Positions 1 through 8,285 of a stretch of DNA of 64,000 nt are shown here, in pieces. The DNA is taken from the NCBI RefSeq assembly GCF_002744175.1, contig NZ_NKHF01000040.1, positions 1 to 64,000 of the forward strand. The letters run 5' to 3'. Below the pieces are notes generated by a model, which worked only from the letters and a program-made list of their open reading frames with translations, was not told where the DNA came from and searched no databases. Every line of letters starts with the position of its first letter. Position 1 is the first letter of the stretch. The translations under genes were made by a program, and so were the position numbers. The stretch is from Pseudoalteromonas piscicida. GTDB lineage: Bacteria > Pseudomonadota > Gammaproteobacteria > Enterobacterales > Alteromonadaceae.

Positions 1-1894
1 CGGCGGCTTTTTTATCGCTTGGCGATGCATTAGCTTCAGATTCAGGGACGTCCTCTGCTGCTGCTTTTTTGGCTTTAGCACGGGCAATTGCAGCAGCTAC
101 GGCTGCCTTTTTATCATCTGCTGCGGCTGGCTCAGATTCAGGTGCAGCTTGGGCCGCAGCTTTTTTCGCCTTAGCGCGAGCAATGGCGGCGGCTACGGCA
201 TCTTTTTTATCTGAGCTTGCTGTTTGATCGGTTTTCTCTTCTTTGTATTTACGCGCCTGTGCTTTGCGTTTAGCACGCTCTTCAGCAATGGCACTGTTAT
301 CCGGCTCTAATTCGCCGTTCTCACCACGTTTGGCCTTGGCGCGAGCAATGGCGGCTTGAACGGCCGATTTATCTGATTGTTTGTCTTTAACGCGAGAGAG
401 TGCTTCTTGTACTTTGTCTTTATCTGCGGCTTTAGGTGCAGCAACTGCAGAGCGACGCTTGTGCTTATTCTGACGTTCCTCTTGTTCACGTTCTAAGCGT
501 GCTTTTCTGGCTTCAAAACGCTCTTTAGCACGCTCCGCTTTAACTTGTTCAAGTTTTTGTTCACGAATGTCGGCTTTGGCCACTCGATAGTATTGCACCA
601 AGGGGATTTCACTTGGGCAAACATAAGAGCAAGCACCACATTCTATACAGTCAAAGAGGTTATATTCTTCTAGCTTTTGGTATTCTTTGCCTTTAGCAAA
701 CCATTGTAACTGCTGAGGTAATAAGCTTTGCGGGCAGGCATCAGCACAAGCACTGCAGCGAATACATGCCTTTTCTTCTCCCGGTATGGCAAGTTCTTGA
801 TTATCTGGCGCGAGTATACAGTTGGTGGTTTTGACCACTGGGATCCTAACCGATGGCAAGGTAAAGCCCATCATTGGACCGCCCATGACTACGCGCTGCG
901 CCTCTACCGGTGAAAACCCTTGCGAGTCTAGCAGGTGTTTGATTTCCGTGCCGAGTAAGGCCCAAACATTGCTCGGCTGAGTGATCGTGTTACCGGTCAC
1001 AGTTACTACACGTTCGATAAGTGGCTTTCCTTCAAAAATGGCTTGCCAAATTGCGAATAGTGTTCCGACATTTTGCACCAATACGCCGATATCCGCCGGG
1101 ATCCCAGTGCTTGGCACTTCTTTAGAGGTTAGTAGTTTGACCAGTTGCTTTTCACCACCAGAGGGGTATTTAGTTGGCACACTACGGACTAGGATATCTG
1201 GATTATGCTGAGCCGCAGCGGTGACTGCCGCAATGGCCTCAGGCTTATTATCTTCAATCCCAAACAGTACTTTTTGTGGCTTCAATATGCTTTGTAGCAC
1301 CTCGACGCCTGCGATGATTTCTTTGGCGTGTTCACGCATCAAGCGATCATCAGCGGTAATATAAGGTTCGCATTCAATACCATTAACGACCAAAAACTCT
1401 ATCGGTTTTGGGCTGTCAGCTTTGACATAGGTTGGGAATCCCGCACCGCCCATTCCTGCAATACCTGCTTGGTGGATAATATCGATAACCTGCTGGTTAT
1501 CTAGCGCTGAAATATCGCTAACAGGATGTAAGCTTGTCCACTTATCTTCGCCATCAGGGCGCAGCACAATGCTTAGCTCTGGCAACGCTGACGGGTGCGC
1601 AGATGGCATTGGTTTTATGGCTTCAATAGTCCCTGACGTTGGAGCATGTACAGGTAAGGACCAATTTGTTCCAGGAGCGGTTAAAGCTTGCCCTTTAAGG
1701 ACATGATCGCCAGTGTTAACTAACAGACTACCATTGGCACCAATGTGCTGCTTTAGCGGCAGTATTAGTTTATCTGGCAGCGGTAAGCGTGCAATGGCTT
1801 GTTGGTTTGATTGGGTCTTTTGCTCTGGTGGATGAATGCCACCTGGGAACTGCCACAGTTTTCCACTTTCTATTTGTTCAAGTAATGTTTCCAC
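1..1894 (-). CDS. rsxC: Electron transport complex subunit RsxC (RnfC), 3' end outside window
   Basis: Peripheral membrane subunit of the Rsx/Rnf complex, an ion-coupled electron carrier between NADH and ferredoxin-like partners; in enterobacteria it keeps SoxR reduced. Seen: starting at a GTG (1894) eight bases after the rsxB stop, the protein has a Gly-rich nucleotide-binding stretch (GIAGMGGAGFPTYVK) and two 4Fe-4S motifs (CIRCSACADACP and CIECGACSYVCP). After these comes a charged helical region and an Ala/Lys-rich tail with at least four imperfect repeats of the type AVAAAIARAKAKK. Known: gammaproteobacterial RnfC proteins often carry such variable C-terminal repeats. The tail runs off the window at base 1, so its full repeat number is unknown. 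The GTG start is chosen from the tight spacing and the conserved N-terminus (ETLLEQIESGKLW). It is co-transcribed with rsxA and rsxB. Confidence 0.93.
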   Translation of the reverse strand, partial: METLLEQIESGKLWQFPGGIHPPEQKTQSNQQAIARLPLPDKLILPLKQHIGANGSLLVNTGDHVLKGQALTAPGTNWSLPVHAPTSGTIEAIKPMPSAHPSALPELSIVLRPDGEDKWTSLHPVSDISALDNQQVIDIIHQAGIAGMGGAGFPTYVKADSPKPIEFLVVNGIECEPYITADDRLMREHAKEIIAGVEVLQSILKPQKVLFGIEDNKPEAIAAVTAAAQHNPDILVRSVPTKYPSGGEKQLVKLLTSKEVPSTGIPADIGVLVQNVGTLFAIWQAIFEGKPLIERVVTVTGNTITQPSNVWALLGTEIKHLLDSQGFSPVEAQRVVMGGPMMGFTLPSVRIPVVKTTNCILAPDNQELAIPGEEKACIRCSACADACPQSLLPQQLQWFAKGKEYQKLEEYNLFDCIECGACSYVCPSEIPLVQYYRVAKADIREQKLEQVKAERAKERFEARKARLEREQEERQNKHKRRSAVAAPKAADKDKVQEALSRVKDKQSDKSAVQAAIARAKAKRGENGELEPDNSAIAEERAKRKAQARKYKEEKTDQTASSDKKDAVAAAIARAKAKKAAAQAAPESEPAAADDKKAAVAAAIARAKAKKAAAEDVPESEANASPSDKKAA

Positions 1895-1903
1895 TTAAAC
1901 CTC

Positions 1904-2458
1904 TTAATCAATCTGCGTCACAGGAATGGCGTCTAGCTGCCACTTCCACGTTTGCTTGGTCTGTGCAACCGGGATCATATCAATACAATCAACCGGGCAG
2001 GGCTCTACACACAGATCACAGCCTGTGCACTCGTCAATTAACACGGTGTGCATTTGTCTTGTTGCACCAACAATTGCATCAACAGGACAAGCTTGAATGC
2101 ATTTGGTACAGCCAATACATTCATCTTCACGGATGTAAGCCACTTTTTTGACTGGATCAGCTTCTTCACCACCTGCAAGAGGTTTTGCTTCAACGCCCAT
2201 TAAGTCTGCGAGCTTTTTCACTGTTGCTTCGCCACCAGGAGGGCACTTATTTACTTCATCGCCGTTGGCTATTGCCTCGGCGTATGGACGGCAGCCTGGG
2301 TAGCCACACTGACCACATTGAGTTTGTGGCAAGATAGCATCAATCTGTTCCACAATCGGATTGCTTTCAACCCGATATTTGACTGCGGCATATCCCAGCA
2401 CAACACCAAATACGAGTGCGAGTGCGCCCAGCGCAAGTAATGCATACATTAACGTCAT
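1904..2458 (-). CDS. rsxB: Electron transport complex subunit RsxB (RnfB)
   Basis: Iron-sulfur subunit that passes electrons within the membrane-bound Rsx/Rnf complex. Seen: 184 residues, close to the family's usual length. An N-terminal membrane anchor (residues about 5-25) is followed by a Cys cluster of the Fe-S type (CGQCGYPGC, about residues 48-56) and then two classical ferredoxin motifs, [12 protein letters not shown] and [12 protein letters not shown]. The start at 2458 lies two bases beyond the rsxA stop and rsxC follows after nine bases, so the three genes form one operon. Nothing is missing from the cofactor ligands. Confidence 0.96.
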   Translation of the reverse strand: MTLMYALLALGALALVFGVVLGYAAVKYRVESNPIVEQIDAILPQTQCGQCGYPGCRPYAEAIANGDEVNKCPPGGEATVKKLADLMGVEAKPLAGGEEADPVKKVAYIREDECIGCTKCIQACPVDAIVGATRQMHTVLIDECTGCDLCVEPCPVDCIDMIPVAQTKQTWKWQLDAIPVTQID

Positions 2459-2460
2459 AC

Positions 2461-3042
2461 TTAAAACTTAACTAATCCAGAGAATCCCATAAATGCCAGT
2501 GACATAAGTCCTGCGGTGATCATTGCAATCGATGCGCCTTTAAAGGGGCCCGGTACATCGGCTACTGCTAATCGCTCTCGTAGTGCTGCAAATAGGACTA
2601 ACACCATAGAAAAACCGACTGCAGCGCCAAAGCCATACACCGCAGACTCTAAGAAGGTGTGATCTTTTTTGATATTGAGCAGTGCAACCCCTAATACTGC
2701 ACAGTTGGTTGTGATCAAGGGTAAGAAAATACCAAGCAACCGGTACAAGGTGGGGCTGGTTTTACGCACTACCATCTCGGTAAATTGCACCACTACCGCT
2801 ATCACTAAAATAAAGCTCATGGTTCTTAAAAAAGTGAGATCAAGCGGCAGCAAAATATACTGGTTTACTAAATAGCTAGTGACCGAGGCAAGGGTCAGCA
2901 CAAAGGTTGTCGCCAAAGACATCCCAACAGCGGTATCTAATTTTCCAGACACGCCCATAAAGGGACATAACCCTAAAAACTGTACTAAAACGAAGTTATT
3001 CACCAGCACTGTGCCAATGAGCAACATAATGTATTCGGTCAT
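2461..3042 (-). CDS. rsxA: Electron transport complex subunit RsxA (RnfA)
   Basis: Integral inner-membrane subunit of the Rsx/Rnf complex. Seen: 193 residues, almost wholly hydrophobic, with about six membrane segments; the conserved opening (residues about 12-30, including [14 protein letters not shown]) and the central [12 protein letters not shown] segment with its membrane Cys are typical of RnfA/NqrE-type proteins. A GAGG ribosome-binding site lies just upstream of the ATG. It is the first gene of the rsxABC run. The rest of the operon (rsxD, G, E) would be expected to the left of the window. Confidence 0.96.
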   Translation of the reverse strand: MTEYIMLLIGTVLVNNFVLVQFLGLCPFMGVSGKLDTAVGMSLATTFVLTLASVTSYLVNQYILLPLDLTFLRTMSFILVIAVVVQFTEMVVRKTSPTLYRLLGIFLPLITTNCAVLGVALLNIKKDHTFLESAVYGFGAAVGFSMVLVLFAALRERLAVADVPGPFKGASIAMITAGLMSLAFMGFSGLVKF

Positions 3043-3222
3043 TCTTGCCTCTATAACTTATTCACTTTACTTTAGCTTTGCCAAGTAAGTTGGTGTGATA
3101 GTTAATTGTATAAAAGAACTTACTCGATGCGCGTTACGACTTACTAAACTTAGTGTTTAGTAGAAGTTAAGCAACGGCACGGTTCTGCCTGAATTTTATC
3201 AATTAAAGCTGACATATAACTA

Positions 3223-3383
3223 ATATCAATTGAATTAATGGTCCAATCAATTTGAAGGGTAAAATACCTTATCAGCGTCGTTAAAAATTTCTTATTTAGA
3301 ACAACTAAAGAGCAAAATTTTTGCCTTGTTACCGACAAAATTTCCTTGCCTCAAATAGAGCACTTAATTAAACGAATTGGTAT
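3223..3383 (+). repeat. Dispersed intergenic repeat, copy 1
   Basis: This copy lies between rsxA and the GGDEF/EAL gene. It shares with the copies near 18.1, 31.0 and 45.7 kb a core that can fold back on itself (AAAATTTCTTATTTAGAACA followed by CTAAAGAGCAAAATTTTTGC) and a right end reading GAGCACTTAATTAAACGAAT then TGGTAT. The left end is more worn here than in the other copies. The ends are imperfect inverted repeats of each other. No protein is supported: the short frames across it are explained by the repeat. Boundaries are good to about 10 bases. Confidence 0.7.
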
Positions 3384-3491
3384 AAACTCATCTCGTTTTA
3401 TTCAACAGAATGCACGGACAAACTTAAATGATAATTCTTGCTAATAGTAACACAGATTGCAACTGCTGTGGCAAATGATAGTGCGGAAGGA

Positions 3492-3510
3492 GAGGGCAAA
3501 TATTGCCCTC
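3492..3510 (-). terminator. Candidate terminator hairpin after the GGDEF/EAL gene
   Basis: GAGGGCAA and TTGCCCTC form an eight-pair stem with a three-base loop 24 bases past the stop of the minus-strand gene. No clear T-run follows on that strand, so termination is plausible but unproven. Confidence 0.35.
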
Positions 3511-3533
3511 AAGACGATATTAAAGAGTAAAAA

Positions 3534-5477
3534 TTAAATTTCTTTTGGTTTTTCGATGTAATAGCCCTGAACACCATCTAGACATAAGGTCTCGACAATA
3601 TGTTTTTCTTCTTGGCTCTCAATACCTTCAGCGAACACATTGACACCAATTCGGTGGGCCAAGTCAACCATAAGACGCATAAAGTACTGGTTGTTTTTGT
3701 CTTCTTCAAGGCCGCGCGTATAGCTTGCGTCCATTTTGATGTAATCCGGCTTTAAATCTCTAAAGAATTTGAATGAGGTTAGGCCGACTCCAAAACGTTC
3801 AACGGTAATACGAGCGCCTGCACGATGTATCATATCAATAAAGCGCTTACTCGCTTTGATATTCTGTTGTAGACCAAACTCACTGACTTCAAAGACGAGC
3901 TTTGCTGCTAAATTAGTTTCTTTTAACAGGCGTCGCTCTAGCCAGATCACAAATTGATCGTTGTGCGCACTAGAGGCTGTCACGTTAATACCAAAGTACT
4001 TTTCATTGAAGTTACGTGTTTTGATCAGCTCCAGTGAGGTATCTATGATCAGCTGATCGATTTCGATTGCCATCTCCAGCTTTTCCGCCATCGCAAGGAA
4101 GGAAGCGGTTGGTAGCATTTGCCCTTCTTCGGTTTTAAAACGAGACTGGATCTCCGCATAGGCTTTTGAATTTTTGCCAATTGGCATGATGTTTTGCATC
4201 ATCAAGCTGACGCGTTTGCTGTTGATCACGTCTCTGATCACACGGCGCCAATTCTGATTGCCAAATCCGGCACTGACATTATTTACTAAATCAGACTCGC
4301 GCTGAAGGTGCCAAGCATTCGCTTGTTTGCTCTGTGCCATACTCATTGCATTATCAACAACTGATAGTAGCTCACCGAGTGGTTTGCCATTTTCGTAAGG
4401 CACTATGCCAGTGTTTGCCACCGAGGATAATTCTTGATTTTGTTGGAACTGAGTAAAACGAGATTGCAGAGTTTCACCAAACTCTTCAGCTTCTTTACTT
4501 GGAACATTTGGCAGGATCACTGCAAAGTCAGAGCTATTAAGCCTAAATACTTGGCTGCCTGCATACGTGCCGGTGACATGCTTAATAATATCCGATACCG
4601 ACTTAATGTATTCATCGCCTTTTTGATAGCCACGGGTTTGGTTAATCACTTGGAGTTCAGAGCAGCGGATCATGGCTAACGAGCCAAATGATTTTTTAGC
4701 CGAAGATTCAATGTATTGTTCGTAGTATTCAACGAACATATTACGGTTACCAAGGTCAGTTACTACATCTTTGTAGGCTTCTTGCTTGATAGAGTGAGCC
4801 GCGTTCTTGATGTCTTCTTGCTTTGACTTTAAAAAACTCGCTAACCGTTTGAATGAAGGGGTCAAGTCTTGGCCGAGCTCAGCTACTTTTCCGTCATTAA
4901 AGTCAAACTCAATGTTATCTGTTACCTGATTTTGTGTGATATATGAGTCAACGGCGCTCGCTACCGTCATGCTGACATTACGGTTAAGTTTTTTATATAC
5001 ACCTTGCATGAAAAATACGGGGATAAATGCGACCAAAGCAGAAATGATGATAAGCAACAGTAGGGCTTGTTGCAGTAACTGTGCTTGGCTCTGTGCATTG
5101 ATTAAAAACTCAATTTTGATGTCTTTTGTATCATTAACCGCAAACTGTGGCCGGATAGCATTGATGTTTGATTCAATTAAATCTGCGATAAAGGGGAGGT
5201 TAGTGGGGGTATTAACTTGTAAAACCGTATTACCATCAAAATCTCGTACGATAAACGTTGAGAAAACATCGCCACTATTTAAAGCTTGGCGAATATGTTC
5301 AGGAGAAACTTCGGTTAGTTTTTTGTCTTTTATGTACTCTGTCACCATAGTATGTGCACTTTGTTGTGCTTTATTTATAGCAGAGTCAAAACTTGTTGCG
5401 AAAAAAAAGCTACCAATCAAAGAGAATAATAGCCAAGAGGTGACTTGGAGTATGATAAGTTTTCTAAAACCAGCCAT
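3534..5477 (-). CDS. Membrane protein with degenerate GGDEF and EAL domains (LapD/CsrD-like)
   Basis: Probably a c-di-GMP-binding or regulatory protein rather than an enzyme. Seen: 647 residues; membrane helix at about 8-28, a periplasmic segment of about 110 residues, a second helix at about 137-157, a HAMP-like linker, then GGDEF (about 235-385) and EAL (about 405-647) domains. Both active sites are broken: the GGDEF position reads NSSDF (314-318), the EAL position reads AEIQSR (441-446), and the usual DDFG metal site reads ERFG (560-563). Known: LapD (periplasmic protease control through c-di-GMP binding) and CsrD (E. coli, turnover of CsrB/C RNAs) have this size, topology and double degeneracy, CsrD having HRSDF. 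No lapG neighbour is present, so I leave the choice open. The gene stands alone. Confidence 0.8.
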   Translation of the reverse strand: MAGFRKLIILQVTSWLLFSLIGSFFFATSFDSAINKAQQSAHTMVTEYIKDKKLTEVSPEHIRQALNSGDVFSTFIVRDFDGNTVLQVNTPTNLPFIADLIESNINAIRPQFAVNDTKDIKIEFLINAQSQAQLLQQALLLLIIISALVAFIPVFFMQGVYKKLNRNVSMTVASAVDSYITQNQVTDNIEFDFNDGKVAELGQDLTPSFKRLASFLKSKQEDIKNAAHSIKQEAYKDVVTDLGNRNMFVEYYEQYIESSAKKSFGSLAMIRCSELQVINQTRGYQKGDEYIKSVSDIIKHVTGTYAGSQVFRLNSSDFAVILPNVPSKEAEEFGETLQSRFTQFQQNQELSSVANTGIVPYENGKPLGELLSVVDNAMSMAQSKQANAWHLQRESDLVNNVSAGFGNQNWRRVIRDVINSKRVSLMMQNIMPIGKNSKAYAEIQSRFKTEEGQMLPTASFLAMAEKLEMAIEIDQLIIDTSLELIKTRNFNEKYFGINVTASSAHNDQFVIWLERRLLKETNLAAKLVFEVSEFGLQQNIKASKRFIDMIHRAGARITVERFGVGLTSFKFFRDLKPDYIKMDASYTRGLEEDKNNQYFMRLMVDLAHRIGVNVFAEGIESQEEKHIVETLCLDGVQGYYIEKPKEI

Positions 5478-5662
5478 AGTACGCTTCTTAAAGAGGGTTA
5501 TTCCATAGTATCGGGTGCAATGCCAAATTCTTTATCAAATTCATCGATTTATTTTGTTATACGACGGTTTGCAGAGTATTTTGTTTGTATGAGCAAGTGC
5601 ACTAAGAATGTAGCATGTAGCGTAGTGTAATTGGTTAAAAAAGTCTAATAATTTCTTAGAAT

Positions 5663-5739
5663 TGGCTCCCCCTCCCCGACTCGAACGGGGGACCTGCGGA
5701 TTAACAGTCCGTCGCTCTAACCAACTGAGCTAAGGGGGA
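5663..5739 (-). tRNA. tRNA-Asn (anticodon GTT)
   Basis: Read on the minus strand the 77 bases fold as a complete tRNA. The acceptor stem pairs TCCCCCT with AGGGGGA, the D-arm reads AGCTCAGTTGGTTAGAGC, the anticodon loop is CTGTTAA giving anticodon GTT (Asn), the T-arm contains GTTCGAGTC between matching C and G runs, and the 3' CCA is encoded. It stands alone rather than in a tRNA cluster. Confidence 0.97.
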
Positions 5740-5762
5740 AGCGTGTCTCTCAACGGGGCGAA

Positions 5763-5791
5763 ATATTAATGACGACATTGCAAGGTGTCAA
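5763..5791 (-). promoter_or_regulatory. Sigma-70 promoter of tRNA-Asn
   Basis: On the minus strand a perfect -35 box TTGACA is followed by 17 bases and a -10-like TAATAT. A GC-rich stretch (CGCCCCG) lies between the -10 and the likely start, about 15-20 bases before the tRNA. GC-rich discriminators of this kind are known from stable-RNA promoters under stringent control. Confidence 0.7.
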
Positions 5792-6381
5792 CCACTAAAA
5801 TCACAGAAACGTAAAAAACTCTGCTAAGCGATGAATTAATGCGCTATTTCACGTCATTTTTAACTGTGTTGCTCATCACTTGTACAAAATAGCTGCGGTG
5901 AACACCTGCGTTTTTGTGCGCGATGTCGTAAAGCATATAGTTAATAATGAAGGTGGTGGCCACTACAAGCTTAATATGAGAAAGCGTTTAGTCCGAATCT
6001 TGAGCACGAAGACTTTGAGACAAGTTTTAAAAAATTAACATATACAGTATTTACTGTTTATCCATCCAGTTCCTTTCTGACTTTAATGTATTTTTTGAAC
6101 GTTTTGCTTGAATAATGCCCTTAACTGCTCATTTTCTAACGTTTAGACGAGATCTTTTCATTAGCTTAGTTTGCTTTAAATCGAGATCACTATCGTTGAA
6201 GTTGACGGGATAGAAAATAAGAACAGAAGATAGAAATATTGCTATTAGTAGCACTAAATCAACGTGGTAAAAATCAAATGGTTAGTGAGAATTTGTTTTA
6301 AAACATGGGGTTGCGTTGTTATTGTTATTGTTATTTTAAACCTAGCTTGTTTGTGTAGAAACAAGGTTAGTATAGAGATCT

Positions 6382-6439
6382 AAATTGATCCAGTGGTGCT
6401 GTTGATAATGATCGCTGAAATTCAGTGATGGATCAATTT
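6382..6439. repeat. 11-bp perfect inverted repeat with GATC cluster
   Basis: AAATTGATCCA (6382-6392) and TGGATCAATTT (6429-6439) are exact reverse complements, enclosing a smaller palindrome CTGAAATTCAG. Four GATC sites fall within 6377-6434, where about one per 256 bases is expected by chance. It sits about 45 bases from the DnaA-box pair. Confidence 0.6.
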
Positions 6440-6481
6440 TTAGCTAAGCTGGAAACCTTTATTCTATTGGCTTAGCGCGAC

Positions 6482-6504
6482 TTATCCACGGAATCTGTGG
6501 ATAA
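6482..6504. promoter_or_regulatory. Head-to-head pair of DnaA-box-like sites
   Basis: TTATCCACG (6482-6490) faces TGTGGATAA (6496-6504); the second is, on the other strand, the consensus strong DnaA box TTATCCACA, and the first differs from it by one base. Together they make an 8-bp inverted repeat with a 7-bp centre, followed by AT-rich DNA. Known: DnaA binds such 9-mers at origins, at DnaA-regulated promoters and at titration or reactivation sites (datA, DARS). Binding here is inferred. Confidence 0.5.
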
Positions 6505-6908
6505 CATTGTTTATTATTATTTGAGAAGTATTGCAAGACTATGAAATCTGGGCGCTACAGCCGTTTCAAGTAAATTTTGAAAAATATTTTATATCTTTAT
6601 TATCAGTAACTTAGATTTAGTATGGTATTTTTGTTTATTTGTTGCTCAGTGTGAAGGTTTTATGAACTTTTCACCATTATGGTTGTGCAAAAAACATGCT
6701 AGTTTGCTCGTGCTATTGTAACTTTTTTGTCAAAACTTACTGAATCTTTATTTTCAAGGATAAACTTTGCTCCTGTTGTGTAATTCTAGGTTTTAGCGGT
6801 TAACTATAGCTGTTTGAAGCTCAAAATGTATTGTTGACGTTTCCTGCGTAGCGTCAACTCGCTGAATAGCTTACAATGAGCCGCTTAAAGTATCAGAAAT
6901 AGGTTGTT

Positions 6909-8285
6909 ATGACTCAAGCTAAGTCAAATTCCAATGGTAACGATATCCTACATGGTGATATTGGGGCGACTTTAAAGCGAATGACGATCCCCATGATATT
7001 TGGGATGATCACGTTGATGATGTTTAATTTGGTTGATACTTTCTTCATCAGTATGCTCGGTACTGAGCCGCTAGCGGCGATCAGTTTTACCTTCCCCGTA
7101 ACCTTTACAGTGATTAGCCTGGCAATTGGCCTTGGTATTGGTACCTCAGCGGTGATAGCAAAAGCGCTTGGTAGTAATTTACTCGATGAAGCTAAATTTG
7201 ATGCCGCGGTGGCGATTATTATTTCGGCGTGCTTTGTCTCTTTGCTTTCCTTATTGGGGTTTACATTTGTCGATGAGATCTTCGTCTTACTGGGGGCAAG
7301 TGAGGTAGTGATGCCATTTATTCACGACTATATGTCGGTATGGTTTATTGGCTCAATATTATTGATCACCCCGATGATTGGTAATTCCGTGCTTCGTGCA
7401 AGCGGTGATACAAAAACCCCGAGTTTGGTAATGGGGCTCGGCGGGTTAGTCAATGCGGTATTAGACCCTATTTTAATTTTTGGCTTTGGACCGATTGAGG
7501 CGATGGGCGTTAAAGGGGCTGCAGTGGCGAGTGTATTGTCATGGAGTTTAGGGGTAAGCGTTATCTTATATCTCCTAGTGGTAAAAAAGCGTCTTGTATC
7601 TTTATCCGCAAGATATACTAGTTTTTCAACTGCCGCGAAAAAGATCCTAAAAATTGGTTTACCTGCGGCTGGGGCAAATATGCTTACACCGCTGGCGATG
7701 GCGGTGATGACCGCATTGATCGCAAGCTACGGACCAGAAGCTGTTGCTGCCTTTGGGGTGGGAAGTCGAATTGAGTCGATTGCTAGTCTTGTTGTTTTAG
7801 CGCTTTCTATGACATTACCTCCTTTTATCAGCCAAAACTTTGGAGCGAAACATTACCAGCGGGTCCGAGATGCTTATACACAAACCCTTAAATTCGTTCT
7901 CGGTTTTCAATTTGTCGTTTATATCTTGTTGGTATTCAGTGCTTATTATATCAGCCACACTTTTGGCAAAGAGCCCGCTGTGGTTGAAACTATTCAACTG
8001 TTTATCTATATCATGCCTCTAGGATATGGCCTGCAAGGGGTGATCATTTTAACTAATTCATCGTTTAATGCTTTGCACAAGCCCATGAATGCACTCATGC
8101 TGAGTGTTATTAGGTTATTTGTTTTTTATGTGCCGATAGCCTTTTTAGGGTCAAAACTTGCCGGATTACCGGGCTTATTTGCGGGCGCGGCGTTGGGCAA
8201 TCTATTTACAGCGATTATCGCTTACAACTGGTTTAAAAAAGCGATCGAAGAGATTGCACAAAGCGAGGTTCAACAGGAGGCGTAA
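6909..8285 (+). CDS. MATE family multidrug/Na+ antiporter
   Basis: Inner-membrane exporter expected to swap Na+ or H+ for cationic drugs or metabolites. Seen: 458 residues, the usual MATE length, with about twelve hydrophobic segments in two similar halves. The first half contains the family's typical [20 protein letters not shown] stretch, and the second half opens with a matching [17 protein letters not shown] segment. The stop (TAA) overlaps the uvrB ATG as TAATG, so the two genes are translationally coupled, an unusual pairing of exporter and DNA repair. The subfamily (NorM or DinF-like) cannot be settled by eye; a DinF relation would be notable because E. coli dinF is an SOS gene. Confidence 0.9.
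   Translation: MTQAKSNSNGNDILHGDIGATLKRMTIPMIFGMITLMMFNLVDTFFISMLGTEPLAAISFTFPVTFTVISLAIGLGIGTSAVIAKALGSNLLDEAKFDAAVAIIISACFVSLLSLLGFTFVDEIFVLLGASEVVMPFIHDYMSVWFIGSILLITPMIGNSVLRASGDTKTPSLVMGLGGLVNAVLDPILIFGFGPIEAMGVKGAAVASVLSWSLGVSVILYLLVVKKRLVSLSARYTSFSTAAKKILKIGLPAAGANMLTPLAMAVMTALIASYGPEAVAAFGVGSRIESIASLVVLALSMTLPPFISQNFGAKHYQRVRDAYTQTLKFVLGFQFVVYILLVFSAYYISHTFGKEPAVVETIQLFIYIMPLGYGLQGVIILTNSSFNALHKPMNALMLSVIRLFVFYVPIAFLGSKLAGLPGLFAGAALGNLFTAIIAYNWFKKAIEEIAQSEVQQEA

Larger units (their letters stand above)
5792..6908. other. Long AT-rich non-coding region between tRNA-Asn and the MATE gene
   Basis: No gene of normal quality is visible in about 1.1 kb. Three things stand out. A short open frame on the minus strand (about 5858-5970, residues including NYMLYDIAHKNAGVHRSYF, ending in a TAG) looks like the worn 3' end of a gene I do not recognise. 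A triple TTGTTA hexamer lies near 6318-6336 and is followed by a bulged hairpin (CTTGTTT with AAACAAG, about 6345-6367). The GATC and DnaA-box cluster is listed separately. An inverted TTGACG/CGTCAA pair lies about 60 bases before the MATE start and may belong to its promoter. Confidence 0.5.

Noticed and set aside
3150..3338. 62-residue open frame on the minus strand
   Set aside because: It lies across dispersed repeat copy 1 and has no ribosome-binding site or family-like sequence.
5858..5970. Short minus-strand frame with protein-like residues (NYMLYDIAHKNAG)
   Set aside because: Preceded by an in-frame stop, no start with a ribosome-binding site; at best a gene remnant, so not listed as a gene.
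6054..6069. CTG-N10-CAG sequence resembling a LexA operator
   Set aside because: It is about 850 bases before the MATE-uvrB pair, one half-site departs from CTGT/ACAG, and no gene starts nearby.
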